A stretch of DNA of 44,900 bases from CAZGKW01 sp964526295 (lineage in GTDB: Bacteria; Planctomycetota; Phycisphaerae; FEN-1346), in NCBI GenBank assembly GCA_964526295.1, contig CAZGKW010000035.1:1-44900 (forward strand). The letters run 5' to 3'. A program made the position numbers and the translations under genes. The notes beneath the pieces were generated by a model that was not told where the DNA came from, ran no database searches, and worked only from the letters and a program-made list of their open reading frames with translations. The stretch's first letter is position 1, and each line of letters begins with the position of its first letter. This document shows positions 8,044 to 16,497 of this stretch, piece after piece.

Positions 8044-8348
8044 GGCTCGTTCCTTTCGGCTGATCGTGACGGCGCGGCAGCACGGAACCAAGCCACGCTG
8101 TACCGGGCGTCGCGGCCCGCGTCAAGCCCGCCGCGGCCGGCCTCGCGCCGGGTCGATCATTCGCCCGGGCCGCAAAGGCGAAAGGGGCTTGCTCCGAAGC
8201 GTCGCGGATCGTATGTTCACGAGGGGCCGGCGCCCGCGCGAGGGAAGAGGGGGGGCTGTCCGCGGAACGCCCGCCGGGCGGACGCCGGCCGGGACCTTGC
8301 GGCGTCGCGCTGAGTCGTCGGAAGCGGCACGTCGGCAAGTGGGGGCGC

Positions 8349-9191
8349 ATGACCGACGAGACCTACCGGGTGCTCATCGTCGAGGATGAGCCCGACATCA
8401 ACCACCTCCTGGCGGAGGTCCTGGAGGCGTACGGCCTGGAGTCGATCCAGGCGTTCACGGGCGAGGACGCCCTGCGCCTGGTCCGGAAGCACCGGCCGGA
8501 CGCCATCCTGCTGGACCTCATGCTGCCGGGCCTTTCGGGCTACGCCGTCTGCCACCAGCTCAAGCAGGCCCGTGAGACGCGCGAGACGCCGGTAGTGATC
8601 CTGACGGCTCTGGACCGGCCGGGCGACCGGCGTGAGGCCCTGGAGACCGGGGCCGACGAGTTTCTCACCAAGCCGTTCACGCCGGAGTCGCTCGTCTCTC
8701 GGGTCCGGGCGAGCATCGAGCGGACGCAGGCCGCCGCCGAAGCCGGGGCCAACGTGACCATGACTTTCGAGTTGGGCACGAAGCCGCCCGACCTGAAGGC
8801 CGTCAACACGCTCGTGACGGCCCTGTATTGCCGGACCGGCCTGGCCACGGAGCGGACGGAGCGCCTGCGGGGGGCCCTGGTGAGGCTGGGCGACGCCGCC
8901 GAGACCTGGGCCGCCGAGAGGGACGGAGCGGGACCCGCCACGGTCACGTTCGACCTGGACGGGAAGCGGCTGCGGCTCGTCTTCGAGCCGACCGAGGCCG
9001 GCGGGGAAGCGTTCCTGGCGGAGCACCTTGACCCGGAGGCCATCGTGCCGTCGCAGCTCGTCGACGCCGGGGCCATCGACCAGCAGGTCCGCGAGGGGGA
9101 AGCCGTGGTGTGGGAGAAAGCCGTCCCCCCGGCCGTGGAGCCGGAGGCCTGCCCCCTGAACGGCGAGATGCATGCCGACGGGGGAACGTAG
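8349..9191 (+). CDS. Response regulator with REC domain and unrecognised C-terminal domain
   Basis: A 280-residue protein. Residues about 6-122 form a CheY-like receiver with acidic pocket E12/D13, phospho-acceptor D56 (LLDLMLPG), the conserved Thr (ILTAL) and Lys (FLTKPF). Residues about 135-280 are not a known DNA-binding domain. They have the rhythm of a degenerate anti-sigma/HATPase-like fold (TVTFDLDGKRLRLVFEP), but no clear ATP-binding motifs. GGGGG precedes ATG 8349. It faces two histidine kinases on the opposite strand, which are its likely partners. Confidence 0.82.
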   Translation: MTDETYRVLIVEDEPDINHLLAEVLEAYGLESIQAFTGEDALRLVRKHRPDAILLDLMLPGLSGYAVCHQLKQARETRETPVVILTALDRPGDRREALETGADEFLTKPFTPESLVSRVRASIERTQAAAEAGANVTMTFELGTKPPDLKAVNTLVTALYCRTGLATERTERLRGALVRLGDAAETWAAERDGAGPATVTFDLDGKRLRLVFEPTEAGGEAFLAEHLDPEAIVPSQLVDAGAIDQQVREGEAVVWEKAVPPAVEPEACPLNGEMHADGGT

Positions 9192-9252
9192 CACCCCTTC
9201 TTCGGAATCGACCGTCCGGGACCCACAATCCGCAGTCCGCAACCGACAGTCG
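9192..9252. repeat. Short dispersed-repeat-like spacer between convergent genes
   Basis: The stretch near 9218-9250 contains GGACCCACAATCCGCAGTCC followed by GCAACCGACAGTC. It is made of imperfect CARTCCGCA-like repeats of the sort that recur in intergenic DNA of many genomes. It separates the convergent response regulator and hybrid kinase. No terminator is visible. Confidence 0.35.
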
Positions 9253-10740
9253 CTACGCTTCACTGTCGGCGGCGGGGGTGTGCTCCGAAGGAACGGTGAA
9301 GGCGAAGGTGGCGCCCCGGCCGGGGTCCGACTCGACGCCGATCGTCCCGCCCCAGGAGTCGACGAGCCGCTTGGCGGTAGGCAGCCCGAGGCCCATGCCC
9401 GCCACGCGGCCGGTGAACCCCTCCTCGACCTGGAGGAAGTCGGCGAAGATCTCCTCCTGGTGCTCGGCCGGGATGCCGGGACCGTTGTCCGTGACCGAGA
9501 TGCGGAGGCGCCGGTCCTCGATCTCCTCGGCCCCGACGGCCACCAGGGACGATGGGCCGCCGCTGAACTTGACGGCGTTGTCGATGAGATTGTCGAGGAC
9601 GACGGCGAGCAACTCCTCCGGGCACCGGGCCCGGGGCAGGTGCTCCGGCAGGTCGATCCGCCACTCGATCCGGCTGGCTGGGTATCGCCGCTCGATCCGC
9701 CGCCGGATCCGCTCCACCAGCTCCCGCAGGACGACGTGCTGGCCGGCCCGCTCCAGCTCCGTCGCCGTCAGGCCGGCGTAGGCCAGGAGCTTCTCGATCA
9801 GCTCGCCCAGCTCGTGGACTTTCGTGCGGACGATCTCGACGGCGTGCCCCAGGTCGTCCGACAGGTCGCCGTAGCGGCCCGATTCGATCAGGTTCAGGTA
9901 CCCGCCGACGATCGTCAGAGGGGTCTTGAGCTTGTGAGAGACGAGGCTGAGGAAGTCTCGCTTGAGCTGTTCCTTGCGGCGGAGCTCCGTGATGTCGCGG
10001 AACACGAGGGCGACGTTGTAGAGCTGGCCCTGGGGGCCGAGGATGCGGGTGAACCGGCCGGCGAGGTACCGCGGAAGTGCGGCGCCCTCGCGCGTGAGCT
10101 CGAGGCTGACGGCCTGGGCCCGGCTCTGGCGGAGGGCCTCCAGCGACGGCTCCAGGCGGTGTCCTTCCAGGGCGTCCTCCAGCGGCCGGCCCGCGAGGTC
10201 CTCGCCCTCGCGGCCGAGCAGCTCGGCCGCCCGCCGGCTGATCGTGCTGATCCGGAAGTTGCCGTCGGCGATGATGATGCCGTGGGACAGGTCCTGGATG
10301 ACGGCGTCGAACTTCTCCCGCTCGGCAAGCATCGACCGGTAGTACTTGATCTGTAGGAGACTCTTGACGCGGGCCAGCAGTTCGGCCCGGTCGAAGGGCT
10401 TGGAGATGAAGTCGTCGGCCCCGGCCTCCAGGCCGCGGATGCGGTCCTCGGTCTCCTTCAGGGCCGTGATCATGATGACGGGGATGACGGCGGTGGTCTC
10501 GTCGGCCCGGAGCCGCTTGCAGACCTCGTAGCCGTCGATCTTCGGGAGCATGATGTCGAGGAGGATGAGGTCGGCCTTGTCGGTGCGGACCCGCTCCAGG
10601 GCCTCCTCCCCGTCGTAGGCGGCGACCGTGTCGTACCCGGCCGCGCGGAGGTTCCGCTCGAGGAGCTTGACGTTGGCCGGATAGTCGTCGACGATGAGGA
10701 TGCGGGCGCCGGCCGACTCGACCTGGGACGTTTCGGTCAT
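9253..10740 (-). CDS. Cytoplasmic REC-PAS histidine kinase
   Basis: A 495-residue protein without a membrane segment. Domains in order: receiver (about 13-130, phospho-acceptor D62 in LLDIMLPK), PAS-like sensor (about 145-255), HisKA with H269 (LVSHKLKTPL), and HATPase with N box (DNLIDNAVKFSG), G1 (DNGPGIP) and G2 (GMGLGLPTAK). An N-terminal receiver suggests it acts downstream of, or is tuned by, another kinase, plausibly the membrane kinase encoded upstream on the same strand, 101 bases away. The ATG at 10740 is preceded by GAGAGG. Confidence 0.93.
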   Translation of the reverse strand: MTETSQVESAGARILIVDDYPANVKLLERNLRAAGYDTVAAYDGEEALERVRTDKADLILLDIMLPKIDGYEVCKRLRADETTAVIPVIMITALKETEDRIRGLEAGADDFISKPFDRAELLARVKSLLQIKYYRSMLAEREKFDAVIQDLSHGIIIADGNFRISTISRRAAELLGREGEDLAGRPLEDALEGHRLEPSLEALRQSRAQAVSLELTREGAALPRYLAGRFTRILGPQGQLYNVALVFRDITELRRKEQLKRDFLSLVSHKLKTPLTIVGGYLNLIESGRYGDLSDDLGHAVEIVRTKVHELGELIEKLLAYAGLTATELERAGQHVVLRELVERIRRRIERRYPASRIEWRIDLPEHLPRARCPEELLAVVLDNLIDNAVKFSGGPSSLVAVGAEEIEDRRLRISVTDNGPGIPAEHQEEIFADFLQVEEGFTGRVAGMGLGLPTAKRLVDSWGGTIGVESDPGRGATFAFTVPSEHTPAADSEA

Positions 10741-10841
10741 GGTTCCTCTCGCGCGGGGCCGCCCGGCCGCGCCATGCGCCTACGTATCTTAACGCGCGGG
10801 CCCCGCCCGCGTCACCTAAAACCCCCGCGGGTCGGCGGGCC

Positions 10842-12395
10842 TCAGGGGAACTCCGCGTCGGTCACGAGGTCCCTCAGGAGCGTCACGGTGAAGGTCGTCC
10901 CCTTCCCGATCTCGCTCTGGACGACGATGTCGCCCCCGTGAAGCTCGACCAGCCGTTTCACGAGCGCCAAACCCAGGCCCGTCCCCTCGGGCCGGTCCGC
11001 CAGGTCTGAGCCGGCCTGCCGGAACTCCTCGAAGATCCAGACCTGGTCCTCCGGGGCGATGCCCACGCCCGTGTCGGTCACGCGAACAATGACCGTCTCG
11101 GGCTCGAGTCGGGCGTCGAGGCGAACGGCGTCGCCCGCCTTGGAGAACTTGACCGCGTTGGCCAGCAGGTTGTAGAGGATCTGCTTCAGCTTGACCGGGT
11201 CGGCGGTCAGTTGGAGGGGGCGGGGCTGGATGTCGCTCGCCAGCTCGACGCCGCGCTGCCGCGCCAGGCCCCGCGTCACCCGGAAGACCTCGTCGGCCAC
11301 GGCGGCCAGGTCGCAGGGCTGGAGATCGAGGTCGCTGGCCCCGGCCTCCAGCTTGGCCATGTCGAGGATGTTGTTGATCAGGTCGAGGAGCTGCCGGCCG
11401 GCCTGGTTGATGTCCTCGGCGAACTCGCGCTGCTCGTCGGAGGGCGGCCCGGCGACGCCGTCGCGGATCGCCTCGGCGAATCCGATGATGGCATTGAGGG
11501 GCGTCCGCAGCTCGTGGCTCATGTTCGTCATGAACTGGGTCTTGAGGTGGTTGGCCCGCCGCAGCTCGGCGTTGACCTGCTGGAGCTCGGCCGTCTTCTC
11601 GGCCACCAGGTGCTCCAGGTTGTCGGTGTACTGGCTGAGCCGCTCCTCCAGGGCCCGCTGCTGGGTGACGTCGCGGCAGATGACGGTGTAGCCGATGGTC
11701 CGCCCGTCGGGCCCTCGTCGGACGGTGGTGACGTACCGGGCGGGGAACCGCTCGCCGCCGCTTCGGCGGCGGACGCCTTCGCCCTCGGCCCGGCCCCGCC
11801 GGGCCAGGGCCCGCTGCATCGGGTCGCCCGTGGCGGCCTCGCGCTCCTCGGGCGGGACGAGGGCCTCGATCGACCGGCCGACCATCTCGTCGGGCTCGTA
11901 GCCGAAGATCCGCCGGGCCCCCTCGTTGAACACCTGGACCTGCCAGTTCTCGTCGGTGGCGATGATGGCGTACTCGGTGGACGATTCGAGGACGGCCTGG
12001 AGGAACTCGGTGGTTTCGCGAAGCTCAACCGTCCGGGCCTCGACGCGGCGCTCCAGCTCCTCGTAGGTCTCGACCAGATGGCCCTGCATCTCGCGGAGGG
12101 CGGCGGCGAGCTGGCCCAGCTCGTCGCCGGAGCGGAACTCGATCGGGGCCCGCAGGTTGCCCGCCCCGATCTGGCGGGCCGCCCGCGACAGCTTCGCCAG
12201 CGGGCGGGTGACCTGCCGCACCACGAACAGGCCCACCAGGGCCGTCAGAAACGCCCCGACCCCGGCGGCGGCCAGGACGAACCCCGGCCGCTGGGCCCCC
12301 GCGGCATGCAGAAGGCCGCCCATCAGGCCGCCCTCGATCAGCGCCAGGGCCAGAACGAACAGCACCAGCTTCTGCGTCAGCGTGAAGCGTCTCAT
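10842..12395 (-). CDS. Membrane sensor histidine kinase, HAMP-PAS-HisKA-HATPase
   Basis: A 517-residue protein. Two membrane helices (about 8-28 and 38-59) are separated by a very short loop, so there is almost no periplasmic sensor. Then come HAMP (about 60-112), a coiled coil, PAS (about 130-247, FNEGARRIFGYEPDEMVGRS), a second coiled coil (about 248-283), HisKA with H294 (MSHELRTPLNAI), and HATPase with NLLANAVKFS, DTGVGI and GTGLGLALVK. Sensing is therefore likely intracellular or intramembrane through PAS. It is followed at 101 bases by the REC-PAS kinase; together with the response regulator at 8349 they could form a phosphorelay. Confidence 0.93.
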   Translation of the reverse strand: MRRFTLTQKLVLFVLALALIEGGLMGGLLHAAGAQRPGFVLAAAGVGAFLTALVGLFVVRQVTRPLAKLSRAARQIGAGNLRAPIEFRSGDELGQLAAALREMQGHLVETYEELERRVEARTVELRETTEFLQAVLESSTEYAIIATDENWQVQVFNEGARRIFGYEPDEMVGRSIEALVPPEEREAATGDPMQRALARRGRAEGEGVRRRSGGERFPARYVTTVRRGPDGRTIGYTVICRDVTQQRALEERLSQYTDNLEHLVAEKTAELQQVNAELRRANHLKTQFMTNMSHELRTPLNAIIGFAEAIRDGVAGPPSDEQREFAEDINQAGRQLLDLINNILDMAKLEAGASDLDLQPCDLAAVADEVFRVTRGLARQRGVELASDIQPRPLQLTADPVKLKQILYNLLANAVKFSKAGDAVRLDARLEPETVIVRVTDTGVGIAPEDQVWIFEEFRQAGSDLADRPEGTGLGLALVKRLVELHGGDIVVQSEIGKGTTFTVTLLRDLVTDAEFP

Positions 12396-12501
12396 ATCGA
12401 GGGGAGTCTTTCAGGCTTCCTCACCCGCGTCAACCGCGGCTGTGTGGCCGCACGTCTCCGGCCGCTCCCGCGTCGGCCTCGGAGGACGTTTCCGGTAGAG
12501 A

Positions 12502-13023
12502 TCATGTCTCGCGACGGTCCCCGCCGGGGGCACGCCCTTTTGCCTTCGCCCGTTTGGCGTCGGCGCACTCCTTGAGTCGGCGGCGGACGAACCGCTCGAA
12601 GGTCGGCAGGCCCGCCTCCGTCCACCGCCGCTCGATGGCCGATTTGATGGCGGCGTTCCGGTCGATCAGGTCGGCCACGGTCGCCCGTTCCTCGTCGGTG
12701 GCGGCTTCCAGGAGCTGCCGATCGTGGCTGTCGACCGCCAGCACCCATTCGTCCGTCTCGGGCACGTGGTCCAGGCCGAGCTTCATGAACGGGTAGCAGG
12801 TGTTGCCCAGGCGGAGGCGGAGCCGCTCGCACCTCGCCGGAGGCGCCTCGCGGGGGAACCGCTCGAACGCATCGCCCCCGAGGACGGCCTCCAGGTCGGC
12901 CTCGTCGGGCCAGTCCAGGCGGGCCCGCACGGCCGCCGGCACGTCGGTCTCCTCGTAGGCCTCGGCCAGGTAGAGCCGGACCGCCTCGTCGAGCATCTCG
13001 CGCGTCAGGTCGCCGAGCTTCAT
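12502..13023 (-). CDS. Hypothetical protein, mostly helical
   Basis: A 173-residue soluble protein with no signal peptide. It has many Glu/Asp/Arg residues, an N-terminal helix (LDEAVRLYLAEAYEE), a central phrase LGNTCYPFMKLGLDHVPETD, and a Lys/Arg-rich tail. I do not recognise the family. ATG 13023 is weakly preceded by GGAAC. It is the last gene of the minus-strand run that begins with the PSP1 gene, 40 bases after the small membrane protein gene. Real coding is supported by length, base use and the lack of a competing frame. Confidence 0.65.
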   Translation of the reverse strand: MKLGDLTREMLDEAVRLYLAEAYEETDVPAAVRARLDWPDEADLEAVLGGDAFERFPREAPPARCERLRLRLGNTCYPFMKLGLDHVPETDEWVLAVDSHDRQLLEAATDEERATVADLIDRNAAIKSAIERRWTEAGLPTFERFVRRRLKECADAKRAKAKGRAPGGDRRET

Positions 13024-13063
13024 TGCACGTTCCGGGTCCCCCCGTCGCGGCGGCCGGCCATCA

Positions 13064-13213
13064 TCAGGCCTTTCCGAGCACGGCCAGGGCCACCAGCCCA
13101 GCCAGGTACACCAGGTACGACGCCAGGGCCAGCCAGAACGGGGCGGCCGACCCGGGGCGCTCCCCTCCCCCGCTCGCCGCCGCCGAGCTATCCCTCGAGG
13201 ACGTGCTTTTCAT
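13064..13213 (-). CDS. Small single-span membrane protein overlapping the permease end
   Basis: A 49-residue open frame starts at ATG 13213, inside the 3' end of the AI-2E permease gene (26-base overlap, different frame), and stops at TGA 13066-13064. The first 24 residues are Ser/Gly/Ala-rich; residues about 26-47 are one hydrophobic segment (FWLALASYLVYLAGLVALAV). The third codon positions of the second half are strongly G/C, like neighbouring genes. The ribosome binding site is weak (GGATGG), consistent with translational coupling to the permease. Function unknown. Confidence 0.5.
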   Translation of the reverse strand: MKSTSSRDSSAAASGGGERPGSAAPFWLALASYLVYLAGLVALAVLGKA

Positions 13214-14399
13214 CGGCCATCCGGTCGACTTCCGGGAGCACGAACTCCCGGGCCAGGATCTTCACGGTCGCCGCCAGCGGGGCCGCCGCAATCAGGCCGA
13301 ACAGGCCCAGCAGCTCATACCCCAGGAGCAGCGACAGCATGAGCGTCACGGGGTGCAGCCCGACGGCCCGGCCCTGGATCCACGGCGTCAGGACCCAGCC
13401 CTCGGCCGCCTGCACCACCACGTAGACGATCACCGTCCCCACGACGACCCACGCGCTGCCCGTATCCGACCACGCCACCAGCATCGACGGCACCAGGCCG
13501 ACGAAGATCGGCAGGTACGGCACGACGCCCGCCAGGCCCGTGACGACGCCCAGCAGGTACCAGTAGGGCACCCCCAGGATCGCCAGGCCCAGCGAGGTCA
13601 GGGCCCCCACGATCAGGCACACCAGGAGCCGGCCGCGGAAGAACGCGCCGACGGCGGCGTCGACCTTCCGGGCAACGTCCTCGATGCGTCCCTTGTACCG
13701 TCCGGGCAGCCGCTCCCGCACCGCCGTGACGGCCCGGTCGAAGTTCATCAGGAGGAAAAACAGGTAGAACGCCATCAGGCCGACCGACACGACCAGCCCC
13801 TGGAGGTCCCACAGGAACGACAGGAAGTTCGCCGCCGCCTGCCGAACCCACGGGAGGGCCCTCCCCAAGAGCCGCTGGCCCGCCTCGGGCGACCAGTCCA
13901 CCGACCGGAGGGCCCGGGCGTACCAGGTGTCCTCGACCTCGTCCCGCTCGACGATCTCCCGGACCTGGGCGATGAGCCGGGTAATGTAGCCCTGGTCCCA
14001 CTCCCGGTTGCCGTTCAGGTCGACGTACTGCCGCCCCTCTGGGTCGGTCCGCACCTGGGGGCCGGCCTCCTCGGCCTCCGGTTCGCCCACCAGCGACACG
14101 CCGAACCCGTAAAGCTGGGCCACGAGCGGCGGCAGGGCGAGCAACGTCACCACGCCGACCAGGACCAGCACGGCCAGGAACAGCAGCGTCGCCATCAGGC
14201 CCCGGGGGACCTTGTGCCGCGTGCCCCACCGCATGACCGGGTTCAGGATGTACGCCAGGGCCAGGGCCACGGCCAGGGGGGCGAAGACGTGCTGATAACT
14301 GAAAACCAGGAGCACCAGGGCCGCCCCCACGGCCCCGACGATCACCACCGGCCGCCACCTCTGCCACCGGCCGGGGCTAGTCTCCGCTTGCGCCGCCAT
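13188..14399 (-). CDS. AI-2E family (PerM-like) membrane transporter
   Basis: A 403-residue polytopic protein. The N-terminal pair of helices with the phrase PLAVALALAYILNPV, the long central soluble stretch, and the C-terminal helices with GVPYWYLLGVVTGLAGVVPY and LLGYELLGLFGLIAAAPLAA match the AI-2E/PerM family of putative exporters. Eight helices are likely. An unusual feature is a short DxNxN motif (VDLNGNREWDQG, about residue 127) in the soluble loop, which resembles Ca-binding EF-hand-like turns. Its start overlaps the upstream Minf_1886-like gene by 23 bases, so the two are co-translated. The substrate cannot be told from sequence. Confidence 0.85.
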   Translation of the reverse strand: MAAQAETSPGRWQRWRPVVIVGAVGAALVLLVFSYQHVFAPLAVALALAYILNPVMRWGTRHKVPRGLMATLLFLAVLVLVGVVTLLALPPLVAQLYGFGVSLVGEPEAEEAGPQVRTDPEGRQYVDLNGNREWDQGYITRLIAQVREIVERDEVEDTWYARALRSVDWSPEAGQRLLGRALPWVRQAAANFLSFLWDLQGLVVSVGLMAFYLFFLLMNFDRAVTAVRERLPGRYKGRIEDVARKVDAAVGAFFRGRLLVCLIVGALTSLGLAILGVPYWYLLGVVTGLAGVVPYLPIFVGLVPSMLVAWSDTGSAWVVVGTVIVYVVVQAAEGWVLTPWIQGRAVGLHPVTLMLSLLLGYELLGLFGLIAAAPLAATVKILAREFVLPEVDRMADEKHVLEG

Positions 14400-14790
14400 C
14401 GTCGTCCCCCGGAACGATCTCGATCCGGTAGCCCCGGTCGAACGTGTCGTCGAAATCGAGCACCCCGGCGAAGTCCTCGCGGCGGTCCTCGTCGGTCTTC
14501 CTGAGCAGGCCCACGTCGACCATGTTGAAGACGATCTCGCCGATGTCCTCGGACCGGCGGACGCCCCAACTCTCCAGCACCGGCCGGGCCAGGCGCCCGA
14601 ACTGCTGGAGGGCGTACTCGGCCAGCCCCTCGCACAGCTCCCGCCCCGTGACGTGCCCCGGCTCGCCCTTCTGCTGGACGGTGTAGCCCAGGGCCTCGCT
14701 GACGAAGGCGTAGGCGTCGCGGGCGTAGCGGGCGTCGCGGTCGAGGACCTCCTCGAGCAGCTCCTCGGGCGATTTCCGTGGACGGGTCAT
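14377..14790 (-). CDS. Minf_1886-like protein (PVC-restricted family)
   Basis: A 137-residue soluble protein. The phrases DRDARYARDAYAFVSEALGY, GHVTGRELCEGLAEYALQQF, RPVLESWGVRRSEDIGEIVF and LLRKTDEDRREDFAGVLDFD match what I know of the Minf_1886 family, found in Verrucomicrobia and Planctomycetes. Function is unknown. It starts 4 bases after the metG stop and overlaps the AI-2E gene at its end, so it sits inside a tight operon. It is the best single taxonomic marker in the window. Confidence 0.85.
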   Translation of the reverse strand: MTRPRKSPEELLEEVLDRDARYARDAYAFVSEALGYTVQQKGEPGHVTGRELCEGLAEYALQQFGRLARPVLESWGVRRSEDIGEIVFNMVDVGLLRKTDEDRREDFAGVLDFDDTFDRGYRIEIVPGDDDGGASGD

Positions 14791-14794
14791 CGGA

Positions 14795-16477
14795 TCACGT
14801 TGCCGGCGGCGGGGGCGCCCCGCCGACCGACCGATGGGCGGCCTGCTCGGCCCGCGTCTGTTCGATCATCGCCTCGAACGCCTCCGGGTCGACGCGTTCG
14901 GCGATCCGCTCGAACTCGCCGATGGGCCGGTCCTCGACCCGGTCGCCCAGGTTCGTGAAGTCGGGCGTCGGGCCGCCCAGGAGCCGGCCGACCTTCTCGG
15001 CGTAGCGCGGCAGGACGGGGCCCAACTGGGCCGCCAGCAGCCGCGTCCCGTTCAGCACCGCCGTCAGGTCCGTCCGGGCCCGCTCCGGGTCGGTCTTGAC
15101 GGTCTCCCAGGGCTGGGCCTGCTCCATGTAGCGGTTCAGGCGGTCGGCTTCGGCGCCGAGGCGCCGGATGGCGGCGGCGTAACGGACGGCCTCGTAGTCG
15201 GCCCCGACGTCGGCCGCCGCCGCCTCCACCTCGCCCACGAGGGCCCCCCCGTCGGCGTCGAGGCGGCCCAGGCGATTGTCCAGCCGCGACGCCAGCAGCC
15301 CGGCGCAGCGGCTCGGCAGGTTGGCGAAGCTCCCCACCAAGTCGGCGTTGACCCGGTTGATGAAGTCCTGCCTCGCCAGGTCCACGTCGTCGATGCCCGG
15401 TCCGAGCTTGCACGCATAGTAATACCGCAGGTACTGCGGGTCCAGGTGCTCCAGGTACGTCGCCGCATTGACGAACGTTCCGCGGCTCTTGGACATCTTG
15501 GTCCCGTCGACGGTGAGGAACCCGTGGACGAAGACCCGCATGGGCATGCGGAACCCCGCCCCGGCCAGCATCGCCGGCCAGAACAGCGTGTGGAAGTAGA
15601 GGATGTCCTTGCCGATGAAGTGGTACAGCCCGGCGTCCTCGGCGATCCAGTAGGCCTCGAGGTCCCGGTCGTTGGCCTCGCACCACTCGGCGGTGCTGGC
15701 GATGTAGCCGATGGGGGCGTCCCACCAGACATAGAAATATTTCTCTGTCTCGCCGGGGATGGTGAACCCGACGTAGGGGGCGTCGCGGGAGATATCCCAG
15801 TCCCGCAGGCCTTGGTCGAACCATTCCTGGAGCTTCGCCACGACGTGCGGATGGAGGTGCTCCTCGCCGACCCATTCCCGGAGCATCGCCTCGTAGGCCG
15901 AGAGCTTGAAGAAGTAGTGCTCCGAGGGCCGAAGGGCGATCGGCTGCCCGTCGAGGGCCGACCGGGCGTCGGCCATGTCGGCCGGCGTGTAGACCGCCCC
16001 GCACGATTCGCACGAGTCGCCGTACTGGTCCTCGGCCCCGCACCGGGGGCAGGTGCCGCGGATGTACCGGTCCGGCAGGAACATGCCCTGCGACTCGCTG
16101 TAGGCCTGGCGGATGGTCCGCTTCTCGATGTGGCCCTTGGCGTCGATCGCCCGGTAGAACCGTTCGGCCAGCTCGCGGTTGGCCGGCGAGTCGGTCGTCG
16201 AGTAGTTGTCGAACCCGACGTCGAAGGCGGCGAAGTCGCGCTGGTGCTCCGTGTGGTAGCGCTGGACGAGGGCCTGCGGCGTGACGCCCTCGGCCAGGGC
16301 CCGGAGCATGATCGGCGTGCCGTGGGCGTCGTCGGCACACATGTATCGGCAGTCGTGGCCGCAGGACTTCTGGTACCGGGCCCAGATGTCGGCCTGAATG
16401 TACTCGACGAGGTGGCCGATGTGGATGGGCCCGTTCGCGTAGGGAAGCGCGGCGGTAATCAGGATGTGTCGACTCAT
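14795..16477 (-). CDS. metG: Methionyl-tRNA synthetase
   Basis: A 560-residue class I aminoacyl-tRNA synthetase that charges tRNA-Met in the cytoplasm. The HIGH motif is at residues 19-22, the KMSKS motif at 327-331 (GTKMSKSRG), and a single zinc knuckle at C143/C146/C156/C159. The C-terminal anticodon-binding helical domain is present, but the Trbp111-like tail found in the longer E. coli enzyme is absent. ATG 16477 begins MSRHILITAALPYANG, as expected. It follows the PSP1 gene by 20 bases, an arrangement that puts the two in one transcript. Confidence 0.97.
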   Translation of the reverse strand: MSRHILITAALPYANGPIHIGHLVEYIQADIWARYQKSCGHDCRYMCADDAHGTPIMLRALAEGVTPQALVQRYHTEHQRDFAAFDVGFDNYSTTDSPANRELAERFYRAIDAKGHIEKRTIRQAYSESQGMFLPDRYIRGTCPRCGAEDQYGDSCESCGAVYTPADMADARSALDGQPIALRPSEHYFFKLSAYEAMLREWVGEEHLHPHVVAKLQEWFDQGLRDWDISRDAPYVGFTIPGETEKYFYVWWDAPIGYIASTAEWCEANDRDLEAYWIAEDAGLYHFIGKDILYFHTLFWPAMLAGAGFRMPMRVFVHGFLTVDGTKMSKSRGTFVNAATYLEHLDPQYLRYYYACKLGPGIDDVDLARQDFINRVNADLVGSFANLPSRCAGLLASRLDNRLGRLDADGGALVGEVEAAAADVGADYEAVRYAAAIRRLGAEADRLNRYMEQAQPWETVKTDPERARTDLTAVLNGTRLLAAQLGPVLPRYAEKVGRLLGGPTPDFTNLGDRVEDRPIGEFERIAERVDPEAFEAMIEQTRAEQAAHRSVGGAPPPPAT

Positions 16478-16497
16478 GGCCTTCCCCGGTGCTGCGT

